Source: Nocardia altamirensis NBRC 108246 (GTDB taxonomy: Bacteria > Actinomycetota > Actinomycetes > Mycobacteriales > Mycobacteriaceae). Taken from it: DNA of 64,000 bases. The DNA lies in NCBI RefSeq assembly GCF_001612685.1, contig NZ_BDAY01000048.1, forward strand, positions 36,868 to 100,867. Reading direction: 5' to 3'. Position numbers and translations under genes: made by a program. The stretch's first letter is position 1; every line of letters begins with the position of its first letter. Below, in pieces: positions 37,720 through 46,235 of this stretch. The notes under the pieces were generated by a model. The model was not told the origin of the DNA, did not search any database, and saw only the letters and a program-made list of their open reading frames with translations.

Positions 37720-38601
37720 GTGCCCCCGACTGGATCGACCCTGCCCCGCCGCATGCTCGCCCGTCAGCTACGCGAACTCAGGGAGCAATCAGGTGTCAGC
37801 GCAGAATTCGCCCGCAAGGCGATCGGCGTCGGCAAACAAACGTTGTGGCGGATGGAGACTGGACAACCGGTGCGGTTGAACCCGTTGTTCATCGCGCGAC
37901 TGTGCGAGGTGTACGGCGCGCGCGAAGAGCTGTCGCGGAAGTTGCTTGCACTGACCGCGGAGACGTTTCGGAACGGATGGTGGCACGCCTACAGTGACGC
38001 GATGCCGAAGCACTTCGACTTGTTCGTCGGACTGGAAGAGGCCGCGCAGCGGGCCATCTCGTATCAAACGGTGCTGGTGCCGGGGATCCTGCAAACCGCA
38101 GGATATCGGCGAGCTCTGATCTGGGTCGACCACCCCACCATGCCCGCCGCGGACGTCGAACGACGCATCGAATTGCTCACCCGGCGCAAGAGCCGACTCA
38201 GCTGCACAGAAAGCCCGTTGGCCCTCGAGGCCGTCCTGGACGAGGCGGCGCTGCGCCGAGCGATCGGCGGCCGTGGCGTCATCACTGAGCAGCTGAAACA
38301 CCTGTCGGAGGTCGGTGCACTGCCGAACATCTCGGTGCGCGTGATTCCGCTTGCCGCCCAGGCGTATTCCGGGCTGACTATCGGCCCCTTCGACATGCTC
38401 GAATTCCCGCAACATCCGACCACGCACCTCATGGAACCTCCCGTCATCTATTTGCAAGGCAAGACCGATGCGCAGTACCTCGAGAAGGCGGATGAAATAC
38501 AGGAGTACCAAAACGCGTATACCGATTTGCAACGTTCCGCATTGGACGAGAGTGACAGTCGAGCACTGATCCAGCAGATTGTGACGGAGTACGAGTGGTG
38601 A
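37720..38601 (+). CDS. XRE-family regulator with DUF5753 (Scr1-like)
   Basis: 293 residues. N-terminal HTH (LARQLRELREQSGVSAEFARKAIGVGKQTLWRMETG), then the DUF5753 domain with its typical FVGLEEAAQRAISYQTVLVPGILQTAGYRRAL and LEAVLDEAALRRAIGG. GTG at 37720 chosen for AAAGGGA eight bases upstream. Such regulators often sit beside a small DUF397 gene; none is present here, and the divergent DUF4254 gene is the only partner. Confidence 0.9.
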   Translation: MPPTGSTLPRRMLARQLRELREQSGVSAEFARKAIGVGKQTLWRMETGQPVRLNPLFIARLCEVYGAREELSRKLLALTAETFRNGWWHAYSDAMPKHFDLFVGLEEAAQRAISYQTVLVPGILQTAGYRRALIWVDHPTMPAADVERRIELLTRRKSRLSCTESPLALEAVLDEAALRRAIGGRGVITEQLKHLSEVGALPNISVRVIPLAAQAYSGLTIGPFDMLEFPQHPTTHLMEPPVIYLQGKTDAQYLEKADEIQEYQNAYTDLQRSALDESDSRALIQQIVTEYEW

Positions 38602-38633
38602 GTCGGCCGTAACCGGGCCGCCCTCCGAGCTGA

Positions 38634-38669
38634 AGCCCCGGGACCTCGTCCATGACGAGTCCCCGGGCT
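38634..38669 (+). terminator. Hairpin terminator after XRE gene
   Basis: AGCCCCGGGACCTCGTC (38634-38650) pairs with GACGAGTCCCCGGGCT (38654-38669) with one bulge; loop CAT. 33 bases after the stop. Confidence 0.6.
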
Positions 38670-38802
38670 CAGCCTGCCTATGCCTGCGACACGCTTGCAT
38701 GCAGGTAGGGCGATCAGTAGCGTCAGGTTGAACTGCAGGGGGCGGAGGAGCCGGTCCGGACCCGTGCGATCGATGTGTGGGCACCGGCGGGCGAAGGATC
38801 CG

Positions 38803-39366
38803 ATGACGAGCAGGTCGAAATCGTGGCGATTGGGGCCCCTCGCGCTCGGCGCCGTGTTCGTGATCGCCGGGTGTGGGCCGTCGGATGGTGACCCGAAGGC
38901 TACGAGTAGCCCGACGAGCTCAGGCGTCGCTACCGACGTGCCTGCCGGGTACGACCCGTGCAACGACATCCCGCAGTCTGTCTTGGACTCGGAGAAGCTG
39001 CACCGCAAGGAAAAGGATGACTCGACTGCCTCCGGCGGAATCAGGTGGCGCGGTTGCGCATGGGTTCAGTCGGACGGGTATGCCGCGAGTATCCAGACGA
39101 CGAACATCACGATCGACATGGCGCGGGCGAAAAAGTTCCCTGATACCCAGGAGTTCACCATCAGCGGCCGGCGGGCGATTTCTACGCGCCAAGTCGATAC
39201 GCACCCCGAGTCGGTGTGCACGGTGGATGTGGAGATGAAGGGTGGCAGCCTCGAGTTCAACCTCACCAACCCGCCATCAAGTCGCAATACGGGAAACCTG
39301 AACACGTGCGATCTTACTCGTGCTCTTGCTGAGAAGGTCGTACCGACCGTGCCTGCCGCGGCATGA
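38803..39366 (+). CDS. DUF3558-like lipoprotein
   Basis: 187 residues. ATG at 38803 after GAAGGA. Signal peptide with lipobox IAGC, a Ser/Thr/Pro linker, then YDPCNDIPQSVL (the DPC start of DUF3558), RGCAWVQ, ESVCTVDV and NTCDLT, giving paired cysteines. 41 bp upstream of the ESX-type module, so it may belong to the same transcript. Confidence 0.8.
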   Translation: MTSRSKSWRLGPLALGAVFVIAGCGPSDGDPKATSSPTSSGVATDVPAGYDPCNDIPQSVLDSEKLHRKEKDDSTASGGIRWRGCAWVQSDGYAASIQTTNITIDMARAKKFPDTQEFTISGRRAISTRQVDTHPESVCTVDVEMKGGSLEFNLTNPPSSRNTGNLNTCDLTRALAEKVVPTVPAAA

Positions 39367-39407
39367 TCAGCGGCTAGCAGTCGTTCTTTATTGGGAGGGA
39401 TGGATTC

Positions 39408-39887
39408 ATGGGAGACGACAACGCAACATCGCCCCGCCCTATGGCGAATGTTCTGACGGAGGCACGCGAGGGTCGGCTAGGCATTGCGATGACGGCGGAG
39501 GACTTCGTCTACATCGATCGCGACTGCCAATACTTCAAGGACACGATCCTCGCCGTTCAGAGAACCGCAGACGCCATCCATCGACAGGACAACTGGGGGT
39601 TGGGCGAGAAGGAAGGCAAGATGGTGTCGGCCCAAACTCTCGTAGGTCGGTTTCGTTCCAAGGCCAACAACGCTGGCGATGGCAACTCGGTGTGGCAGAT
39701 CATGGAACAGCACTACAAAATCGTCGAGGACATCCAAGAGGTCCACCGGGTGGTCCGTGAGCGAATGATGCAGTCGGACAGCAATTTCGCCGCCGAGTTC
39801 AACCACCTGAATGAAACTTTGCCGGAGCGACCACCAGTACCCTTGAAGGTCGGACCCTACGTGCTTCCCGACGGGTCAGCACGATGA
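39408..39887 (+). CDS. Helical protein of ESX module
   Basis: 159 residues, helical, with GGGAGGG before the ATG. A WXG-like hairpin is suggested by two long helices (AEDFVYIDRDCQYFKDTILAVQRTADAI... and VWQIMEQHYKIVEDIQEVHRVVRERM) around a Gly/Asn turn. The C-terminus is Pro-rich. Overlaps the PPE-like gene by 4 bp (ATGA). Probably a secreted or targeting partner of that protein; unproven. Confidence 0.68.
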   Translation: MGDDNATSPRPMANVLTEAREGRLGIAMTAEDFVYIDRDCQYFKDTILAVQRTADAIHRQDNWGLGEKEGKMVSAQTLVGRFRSKANNAGDGNSVWQIMEQHYKIVEDIQEVHRVVRERMMQSDSNFAAEFNHLNETLPERPPVPLKVGPYVLPDGSAR

Positions 39888-41095
39888 CAGGCTACGAACC
39901 GACACGAATCCCCGGGGGCGGCGAGCATACCGACAGCTGGGAGCATCCGGAGATCAAGGATGCCTTCGACCCCCTCGATACCACTGACGCGATGGCCCAG
40001 GCACAGAAGTACTGGGAGATGCACCAGAATTGGGAGCAGGGCGTGGAAACCTTCGCGCGCTCGATCCAGAAGTCGATCGCCCAGGCGTGGTCAGGTCCGG
40101 CCGCCGAAAAGTCCAAGGAAGCGATCCAGAATTACACCACCGACGCGCACACCTTGACACCCGCTCTGGCGGAACTGCATACCCGTGTCCGCGACGCCGC
40201 GATCGCAATCGTCAACACTAAGAAGGCGATTCCCGATACCGTCGACACCTCGTTCGGCTCCCGAGTGTTCCACCCGAGCCGCTGGTTGCTGCAGAGCGAG
40301 AAGAACGAAGAGGCGCAGAAGGCGCGCGTCGCGATGAACGAGCACTACGTGCAGCCGTTCAGCCAGATGGACGGCAAGATCCCGGTGCTTCCGACGCCGA
40401 CCAGCCCGACCAAGGCGGTCGACATCCCCGCTCCTTCGCCGAGCGGGTACCAGAACGGCGATGGCGGTCAGCCGAACCAGTCGAATGGCACTGGTAACGA
40501 CTCCAATTCGAACAACTCCACCCCGGGCACCACCGACAAGACCAACGATCCGGGAACTCAGGATCAGCAGTCGACCGGCGAGCCGAAGACCGACCAGACG
40601 ACCACTGCGTCGACGAACGGGACCGATTCTCAAACCACCCCGGCAAGTACCACGGGCACACCCACTTCCACCGACCAGACGAAGACCGTGCCCTCGAACA
40701 CCGGCACCCCGTCCAGTCCTGGAACACCGGGAACTCCCACCACCACAGGCGTCCCCGGCAGCCCAAGGGGCACAGGCACACCCAGGGGCACCGGCACACC
40801 GGGCTCGCCGAATTCGGCAACCCCACAACCGGGCCGCAGCATTGCGGGCAGTCCGATCGCAACCGGCACACCAACGTCCGCCGCCGCAACAGCAGCGGCA
40901 GCAGGCGCCCGTGGCACCGCGGGCACCCCCGGTGTCGGTGGCGCAGGCATGGGCGCGGGCCGCGGCAAGTCCGATGACGACTCCGAGCACAAGGCCCCCG
41001 ACTACCTGATCACCCAGGAGAACACCGAAGAACTACTCGGCGAGCTCCCGAAGACCTTGCCCGGCGGCGTAATCGGCGGCGACAACACCACCTGA
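39884..41095 (+). CDS. PPE/EspB-like ESX substrate
   Basis: 403 residues. N-terminal helical domain of about 180 residues with the WxG motif as AWSGPAAEKSKEA (residues 69 on), followed by a long Thr/Gly/Pro/Ser-rich disordered segment (GTPTSTDQTKTVPSNTGTPSS...) and a conserved-looking C-terminus (APDYLITQENTEELLGELP). This is the layout of EspB/PPE-type type VII substrates in Nocardia. The following espG gene supports the assignment, because EspG chaperones bind PPE-type proteins. Confidence 0.82.
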   Translation: MTGYEPTRIPGGGEHTDSWEHPEIKDAFDPLDTTDAMAQAQKYWEMHQNWEQGVETFARSIQKSIAQAWSGPAAEKSKEAIQNYTTDAHTLTPALAELHTRVRDAAIAIVNTKKAIPDTVDTSFGSRVFHPSRWLLQSEKNEEAQKARVAMNEHYVQPFSQMDGKIPVLPTPTSPTKAVDIPAPSPSGYQNGDGGQPNQSNGTGNDSNSNNSTPGTTDKTNDPGTQDQQSTGEPKTDQTTTASTNGTDSQTTPASTTGTPTSTDQTKTVPSNTGTPSSPGTPGTPTTTGVPGSPRGTGTPRGTGTPGSPNSATPQPGRSIAGSPIATGTPTSAAATAAAAGARGTAGTPGVGGAGMGAGRGKSDDDSEHKAPDYLITQENTEELLGELPKTLPGGVIGGDNTT

Positions 41096-41126
41096 CCTCA
41101 TGCACCCGCACCGCTCATCGAACGGG

Positions 41127-41170
41127 ACATCGCCGAGGCGACACGCGCACTTCGCCGCAGCCATGTCCCG
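41127..41170. repeat. Copy of a palindromic dispersed repeat
   Basis: A 44-bp stretch starting ACATCGCCGAGGCGACACGC that matches the 72-bp repeats at 62.5-62.8 kb at about 37 of 45 aligned positions. With its flanks it forms a long imperfect stem: GAACGGGACATCGCCGAGGC against GCCGCAGCCATGTCCCGTTC. Lies between the PPE-like gene and espG. Confidence 0.6.
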
Positions 41171-41337
41171 TTCGACGCCCGAGCCATCGGCCAGGCCCGG
41201 GAGCAGCGGGGTGGCAGGGCGGGCCGACCCAGGACGAACGGCACAGCGGAGCCGGACGACGGCTGGGTGAGCCAGCACGGCGCGGCCGGCGACGACATCT
41301 ATCGAAGTAGTACAAAGAAGCGGATTGGGGACCGGCA

Positions 41338-42114
41338 ATGGCGGAATGGACTTGGGACACGGACGATTTCGCGGCCCTGTGGTACTCCGACGCCCATGAC
41401 CGGTTCCCCAGCCCGCTGCGGTACACGAGCCGCTTCGCACTGCGTGACGAGTTCGCGGCGCACCGCCGCGCGGTCAGGGAGCGGTATTCCGGCGACGAGC
41501 TGGAGGAGATCCAGCTGGCGCTGCACACCCTCGGCACCTCGGATCTCCGGATCGAAATCCTCGGCGGCACCTGCAAACACAAGAACAGCACCGGCCAGGA
41601 CGACGTGCGCGAATACCGAATCATCGGCGCACGCAACACTTATCGCGCGGTCACTCTGATGCAGGCGGGCACGGACGGCGAGCACGGCCCGATCCGCGTG
41701 CGCATGGTCGGCCCGGACAGCCTGCCCATGCGCATAGTTCAAGCCATTCCGGCCTGTACCCCTGGCAGCGCCGCCGCTGCCACCTTCCACGCCGAGGATC
41801 TCGGCCCGCGCCGCGACGGCTACTTCGAGGACGTCGCCCGTCAAACCCCGCGCGAGCAGTATCAGCGGCTGCTCGGCCGTCCTGCCGACGGCGGCGGCAG
41901 CGCTGTCCTGCTCGCCGCTCCCCTGCACACGCACGCACAACCCTCGAATGTCTTGCAATGGCACGACATCACCGACGACGGCCGCTACACCGAGATCCGC
42001 GGACCGCACGTGACCGTCCGCCCCACCACCCCGGCCGACCTGGCCACGCATTTCGCCACGTGGATCGAGCGCGCCATGAAGCGTCTCGAAGAGTCCCGCC
42101 TCGATACCTGGTAG
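41338..42114 (+). CDS. espG: ESX secretion-associated chaperone EspG
   Basis: 258 residues, cytoplasmic. N-terminus MAEWTWDTDDFAALWYSDAHDRFPSPL and the alternating strand/helix body ending ATWIERAMKRLEESR match the EspG family (PF14011-type), which keeps PPE-type substrates soluble before export. No core ESX gene lies in the window. Encoded 242 bp downstream of its likely client. Confidence 0.85.
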   Translation: MAEWTWDTDDFAALWYSDAHDRFPSPLRYTSRFALRDEFAAHRRAVRERYSGDELEEIQLALHTLGTSDLRIEILGGTCKHKNSTGQDDVREYRIIGARNTYRAVTLMQAGTDGEHGPIRVRMVGPDSLPMRIVQAIPACTPGSAAAATFHAEDLGPRRDGYFEDVARQTPREQYQRLLGRPADGGGSAVLLAAPLHTHAQPSNVLQWHDITDDGRYTEIRGPHVTVRPTTPADLATHFATWIERAMKRLEESRLDTW

Positions 42115-42215
42115 CTGACACGACAACTCACCGCAGACAGTCCGAAAGTGTTATGTGCACATCTCTTCTCAGCTAAACGCATTCTCCAATATGCAGGACT
42201 CGGAATTCGTACATA

Positions 42216-43337
42216 TCACAATGAATCCAGCGAATTCTCCCGAAATGCCCGCTCCTGGACGGGCATACCGCGCTGCATCAACGCGGGCCGATACGGGTGC
42301 GCTTCCTCCGGTTCGGTGCGCAGCGGAGTCAACACAACAGTCGGTTCGACGGCAGTGAGCTTGATGTAGGCCGGTTTTCTCCGCGTCGAACCTGAATCCG
42401 TTTCACCGGTCTCGGATTCGGCCCCAGGCCGGTCCGCCAGATTCAGTCCGACCGCGCACAGGACAATCAACACCCCGCCCGCGATCCCACTCCACGTGGG
42501 TACCTGCTGGAAGAAGAGCAACCCGAAAAGCAGCCCCCACACACATTCGAGGGTCAACAGGTTGCCGCCCTGCACTGGGTTCACGTGTTCGAACGCGTAG
42601 TTCATCAGGAACACATTCAGCACACTGAGCACCCCGGCGACGCCGATCGCGCCCCACAGCAACCCGGGCGACACGTGCGCCGGAACCTGTGGCAGCCCCT
42701 CCCATTGAGCGGCGGAGGTCAGCGCGACGCCAACGGTGCCGACACCGACGGTCAGCGCGGTGATCTCGTAATTGTTCAGCTGACCGCTGTGCCAATCGCG
42801 CCCGAGGTAGCTCAAGGAAATCGCCACCATCGCGACCAGCGCGATCAGATCGCCCTCGTTGCCCGACACCGCAGCCCCGCCGAAACCGATCCCCAATCCC
42901 GAGAGGATGGCGACCCCGACCGCGGATCCGCTGACGAAGAACACCCGAACGGCGGTGACGCGGACGCGGCGCAGCAGCAATCCGAGCGCGGACACGAGCG
43001 GTAGTGCAGCGATGAACGAAATGTTGCTCACGGTCGTCATGGTCGCGGCCTTCGCGAACAACGTGGTGCCGAATACATAGAGCAGGGCGGTTCGCCCCAC
43101 GATCACGCCCCATTCGCGGAGTCCGATGTGCAGCACGACCCGCCAGCTGATCCAGCGACCGAATGCGACAATCGCGATCAGAAATGCGATACCGGTGCGT
43201 AGGTAGACCTGTTGCGCGATGGTGAAACCGCTGTCGAGATAGCGCGAAAAGACCGTCAACATGGCAAACGAGGCGGTCAGCAGTACGAGCGCCCCGATAC
43301 CACGCAGGTCGATGACATTTCTGCGTTGCGCGAGCAC
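42216..43337 (-). CDS. DMT-superfamily transporter (EamA)
   Basis: 373 residues. Ten membrane helices in two EamA repeats (LTASFAMLTVFSRYLDSGFTIAQQVYLRTGIAFLIAI... and a second ending LIVLCAVGLNLADRP), then a cytoplasmic tail of about 70 residues rich in charged residues, unusual for the family. The GTG start at 43337 lies at the foot of an 11-bp inverted repeat. Substrate unknown; possible amino acid or metabolite efflux. Confidence 0.87.
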   Translation of the reverse strand: MLAQRRNVIDLRGIGALVLLTASFAMLTVFSRYLDSGFTIAQQVYLRTGIAFLIAIVAFGRWISWRVVLHIGLREWGVIVGRTALLYVFGTTLFAKAATMTTVSNISFIAALPLVSALGLLLRRVRVTAVRVFFVSGSAVGVAILSGLGIGFGGAAVSGNEGDLIALVAMVAISLSYLGRDWHSGQLNNYEITALTVGVGTVGVALTSAAQWEGLPQVPAHVSPGLLWGAIGVAGVLSVLNVFLMNYAFEHVNPVQGGNLLTLECVWGLLFGLLFFQQVPTWSGIAGGVLIVLCAVGLNLADRPGAESETGETDSGSTRRKPAYIKLTAVEPTVVLTPLRTEPEEAHPYRPALMQRGMPVQERAFRENSLDSL

Positions 43338-43386
43338 GGAACCGTTGATTCGCTGAGCCTACCCAGCGACTCAGCCAACGGTTCCG
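43337..43386 (-). promoter_or_regulatory. Inverted repeat over DMT transporter start
   Basis: CGGAACCGTTG (43337-43347) and CAACGGTTCCG (43376-43386) are perfect 11-bp arms; between them GCTGAG and CTCAGC can also pair. One arm touches the GTG start codon, so it may act as a start-sequestering mRNA stem or as an operator. Confidence 0.45.
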
Positions 43387-43446
43387 TACTAGCGGGTATT
43401 TTTCGGTTCGGCTTACCAAACAGCCGCTACCGACAGTGGCACAGTT

Positions 43447-43743
43447 CTACACGGCTCCTCCCACAGGTTCCTGCCTCCGAGGATGCCGATGGTGCCCGCC
43501 ACAGTGACAGCGCCGGCCACGTGCCAGCCAGCCAGCCGCAACCCATGCCACCGCCAACACCGATACCGTCGTGATATCCAGTGCCGCAGCGCAAGTGACG
43601 AACGCCGCCAGTGCCGTGATCACGGTCGCGACGGCGGTCATCACGTGTGCCACCTGCATGACAGGTGACGGATGATGATCCTCATCGGCCGCGGGCAGTG
43701 CGTGGTGCGTCGCAAACTTTCCGACGATTCCGATTGTTCTCAT
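43447..43743 (-). CDS. Small membrane protein, uncertain
   Basis: 98 residues with two hydrophobic stretches (VMTAVATVITALAAFVTCAAAL and VSVLAVAWVAAGWLA) and a His/Arg/Cys-rich end. No clear ribosome binding site. Could be a real small membrane protein or chance coding; the N-terminal His-rich part (HHALPAADEDHHPSP) is unusual. Confidence 0.4.
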   Translation of the reverse strand: MRTIGIVGKFATHHALPAADEDHHPSPVMQVAHVMTAVATVITALAAFVTCAAALDITTVSVLAVAWVAAGWLARGRRCHCGGHHRHPRRQEPVGGAV

Positions 43744-43924
43744 GCACTCAGCGTGGCCCCCACCGCGCCGACCGGGCCAGTGCCGTCGCGACCTTGCACG
43801 CCTCGCGCGCAGAACCGGCGGAGTATAGACGTGAGACCAGGCAAAACGATAGCGTCATCTTCTGGGACGACGCCGAGACCACGTGCGTCCGACCAGCGGA
43901 ACTGCAGGGGATCCGGAGAAGAGG

Positions 43925-45196
43925 GTGAGCAGCCAACACAGCATCGCGTGTGGCCGCAGAGTCGTGCGCGAATTCCAAGCCACCGGAGGGTCGACATGGG
44001 AGACCGTCCACGCGGTGAAGTCGCATTGCGGAGTTTCTTTGCTCCGTGCCCATCGAATCACCTACGGCTTCACCCTCGTCGAGGTCGCGCAGCGACTGCA
44101 GCAACTGGTCAACGACGGCGAATCGGCGGGCCGAGGGCTGTCGCATCAGAGTGTGTCGCGCTGGGAGACCGGCCTCGACATGCCGTCCTACCAATTCCTG
44201 GACGCGCTGTGCAGGCTGTATCGCACCCGGCCTGATCGGCTCGGCTTCGGCCACGACTACACCGACGACGAGCAGGAAAAGCAGCGCAGCCGTTTGCTTT
44301 TGCGCCACGAGCTGCGCGGCGGCCCGACACCATCGGAGACGGTACGCGCACTCGAAGACAGCCTCGCACTGTCCGGCTACCTGGTCTATGTGCTGCCGCC
44401 GTCGGAGTACATTCCCGCGCGGATGCGTGATCTCGCCCAGATCCATCAGCTGAAGCTGGCCGAACCAACGCCCGACCTACGCCAGCGACTGCACAGAGTC
44501 GAGGCGATCGTCGCGGGGCTCATCGCTTTTCGGCTGAACGACGTTGCCGATCTGCACGACACGTTCATGTGGTTCTACAAGGCCCGCCGCGCCGCGCGTC
44601 AAGCCGGGGATACAGCTTTGGAAGCCTGGTTGCACGGCCATATGGCGCATACCCACGAGTGCTATCGGCACGCACTCGACCAAGGCTTGGCCGCGGCCAA
44701 GTCGGCGCAGGCGGCGGGCGGCCGAGTGCCGACCGCGGCAGGCGTTTTCGGCCTGCTCGCCGAGGCAGGCATCCAGGCCAGGATTCGGCGCCGCCGGGAA
44801 ACCCTCGTCTCCATCGCCGCCGCGGAGCGCATGTTCACCGAGCTGCCGCTGGAGGAGACGACCGACGACAACCTCGGCACCTCCGAATACATCCTGCGCT
44901 GGCACCAATCCCACGCGCTGAGTTCGATCGGCGACTGGCGTTCGGCGGAGGAGATCCGCACCCGCATGCTCGAACTCCCGATGGCCGACAAGGACCACGT
45001 CGGCCGTTCCCTGCTCGATCTGGACATGGCCGCCGTGTATGCCCGCCAGGGCGATATGGACCACGCCCGCGAACTGATCGGCCAGGTCTGGCGGGCGCTG
45101 CCGCCCGAACTGCGCGTCGGCCAGGTGCGGCGCAATGTCTCGCAGCTGGTGGTCGGGCTGCCGAACAGCATGCGGGACGGCATCTTCGAGAAGTGA
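43925..45196 (+). CDS. XRE regulator with TPR-like C-terminus
   Basis: About 423 residues. HTH near the N-terminus (LLRAHRITYGFTLVEVAQRLQQL... LSHQSVSRWETGLDMPSYQFLDALCRLY), followed by helical repeats of TPR type (ADLHDTFMWFYKARRAARQAGDTALEAWLHGHMAHTHE...). Start uncertain: GTG 43925 has GGAGAAGAGG upstream, and GTG 44015 starts nearer the HTH. Such regulators act as peptide- or ligand-sensing switches in actinomycetes. Target unknown. Confidence 0.82.
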   Translation: MSSQHSIACGRRVVREFQATGGSTWETVHAVKSHCGVSLLRAHRITYGFTLVEVAQRLQQLVNDGESAGRGLSHQSVSRWETGLDMPSYQFLDALCRLYRTRPDRLGFGHDYTDDEQEKQRSRLLLRHELRGGPTPSETVRALEDSLALSGYLVYVLPPSEYIPARMRDLAQIHQLKLAEPTPDLRQRLHRVEAIVAGLIAFRLNDVADLHDTFMWFYKARRAARQAGDTALEAWLHGHMAHTHECYRHALDQGLAAAKSAQAAGGRVPTAAGVFGLLAEAGIQARIRRRRETLVSIAAAERMFTELPLEETTDDNLGTSEYILRWHQSHALSSIGDWRSAEEIRTRMLELPMADKDHVGRSLLDLDMAAVYARQGDMDHARELIGQVWRALPPELRVGQVRRNVSQLVVGLPNSMRDGIFEK

Positions 45197-45206
45197 CGGC
45201 GCAGCG

Positions 45207-45968
45207 TCACGGGCGCGGCAGGTGGGCGCGCTGGTCGTAGCCGACCAGGCGATAGCCGTCGGCGGCGCGTTGCCAGCTGGTGATCGATCCGTTGCCGACC
45301 AAGCCGACCTCCGCGATCGCCAAAACCTTTGCGGCGGTGAGTTGTTCGAGGATCTGACGCAGGAAGAGCACGACCGCGTCATGCGCGACGATCAGCACCC
45401 GGCGATGCCGGTGCTCGGCCGCGAGCGAGGCGACGACGCCGCGTAGACGGGCCGCGACGTCCTCGAACGATTCGCCGCCTGGTGGCCGGTAGCCAAGCGG
45501 GTCATCGGCTTCCTTCGCGGCTTCCTCGGGGAATCGCGCACGCACGACCAGCGGGGACAGGTGCGCGAAACTGCCGCGGTATCGATCGAAGAGGCGTTGG
45601 TCGATGTCGAAACAGGGTGGGTTGCGGTGCGCGGCACGCAGTTCCTGCTCGGCGAGCTGCCAAGTCTGCCGGGCACGTAGGTACGGCGAGCACAGCACCA
45701 GCTCGGGTAGTTGGTCGAGGCCGGCCAGCCACTGCCCGACCGCGACGGCTTGCCGTTCACCCAGTTCGGTCAGGGCGATGGACATGTCGTCGGATTCGAG
45801 GGTGGTGTTGGCCGCGAAGGCGGCATTGGCGGTGCTTTGGCCGTGCCGGACGGCGTCCAGCCGGGCTACCGATCCGGAATGTTCCTGGTGTGGGCAGGGC
45901 GCAGCGAAGACGCCGCGCTCCCAGCCATTGTCGTTGCCCGGTAGCGACGCCTGCTCATTCGTGCTCAC
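45207..45968 (-). CDS. Histidine phosphatase-family protein (phosphoglycerate mutase-like)
   Basis: 253 residues. RHG motif DAVRHGQSTAN near residue 40, GGESFEDVAARL with the catalytic Glu and VAHDAVVLF with the second His. An N-terminal extension of about 35 residues precedes the catalytic core. Acts on a phosphate ester that cannot be named. Ends 11 bp from the stop of the XRE/TPR gene (convergent). Confidence 0.87.
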   Translation of the reverse strand: MSTNEQASLPGNDNGWERGVFAAPCPHQEHSGSVARLDAVRHGQSTANAAFAANTTLESDDMSIALTELGERQAVAVGQWLAGLDQLPELVLCSPYLRARQTWQLAEQELRAAHRNPPCFDIDQRLFDRYRGSFAHLSPLVVRARFPEEAAKEADDPLGYRPPGGESFEDVAARLRGVVASLAAEHRHRRVLIVAHDAVVLFLRQILEQLTAAKVLAIAEVGLVGNGSITSWQRAADGYRLVGYDQRAHLPRP

Positions 45969-46029
45969 ACCGCATTATCCGTCGAGCGGTGCACCGGTGG
46001 CCGATTCCGTGGCCGTCGCACCGTAAAAA

Positions 46030-46170
46030 GTCGAGCAAGCCACATCGAGGATCACGTCGAAAGAAAGCTGAGATCGCTGCTGGCGGGGCTATTTTCGGGG
46101 CACCGACACGGCGGTCTGATAGTCGAGTTGAATAGCCGGGCTTTCCTGGAAACAATAATGGCATGCCACC
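46030..46170 (-). pseudogene. Degenerate 5' fragment of the TetR gene at 46952-47650
   Basis: The stretch 46041-46166 aligns almost without gaps to 47537-47655, which is the start of the downstream TetR gene plus its first codons. Shared words include CATCGAGGAT, CGCTGCTG, CGGGG, GACACG, GTCGAGTTG and CAAT-ATG-CATGC. A 2-bp length difference breaks the frame. Only about 125 bp of homology remains, so it is a remnant of a tandem duplication with the gene at 46236-46949 in between. Confidence 0.65.
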
Positions 46171-46235
46171 GTAATAGCGAAAGATCCACTGTCACAACCG
46201 GTCCGCTACAACATGAGCCCTCGGGGGGCGACTAG

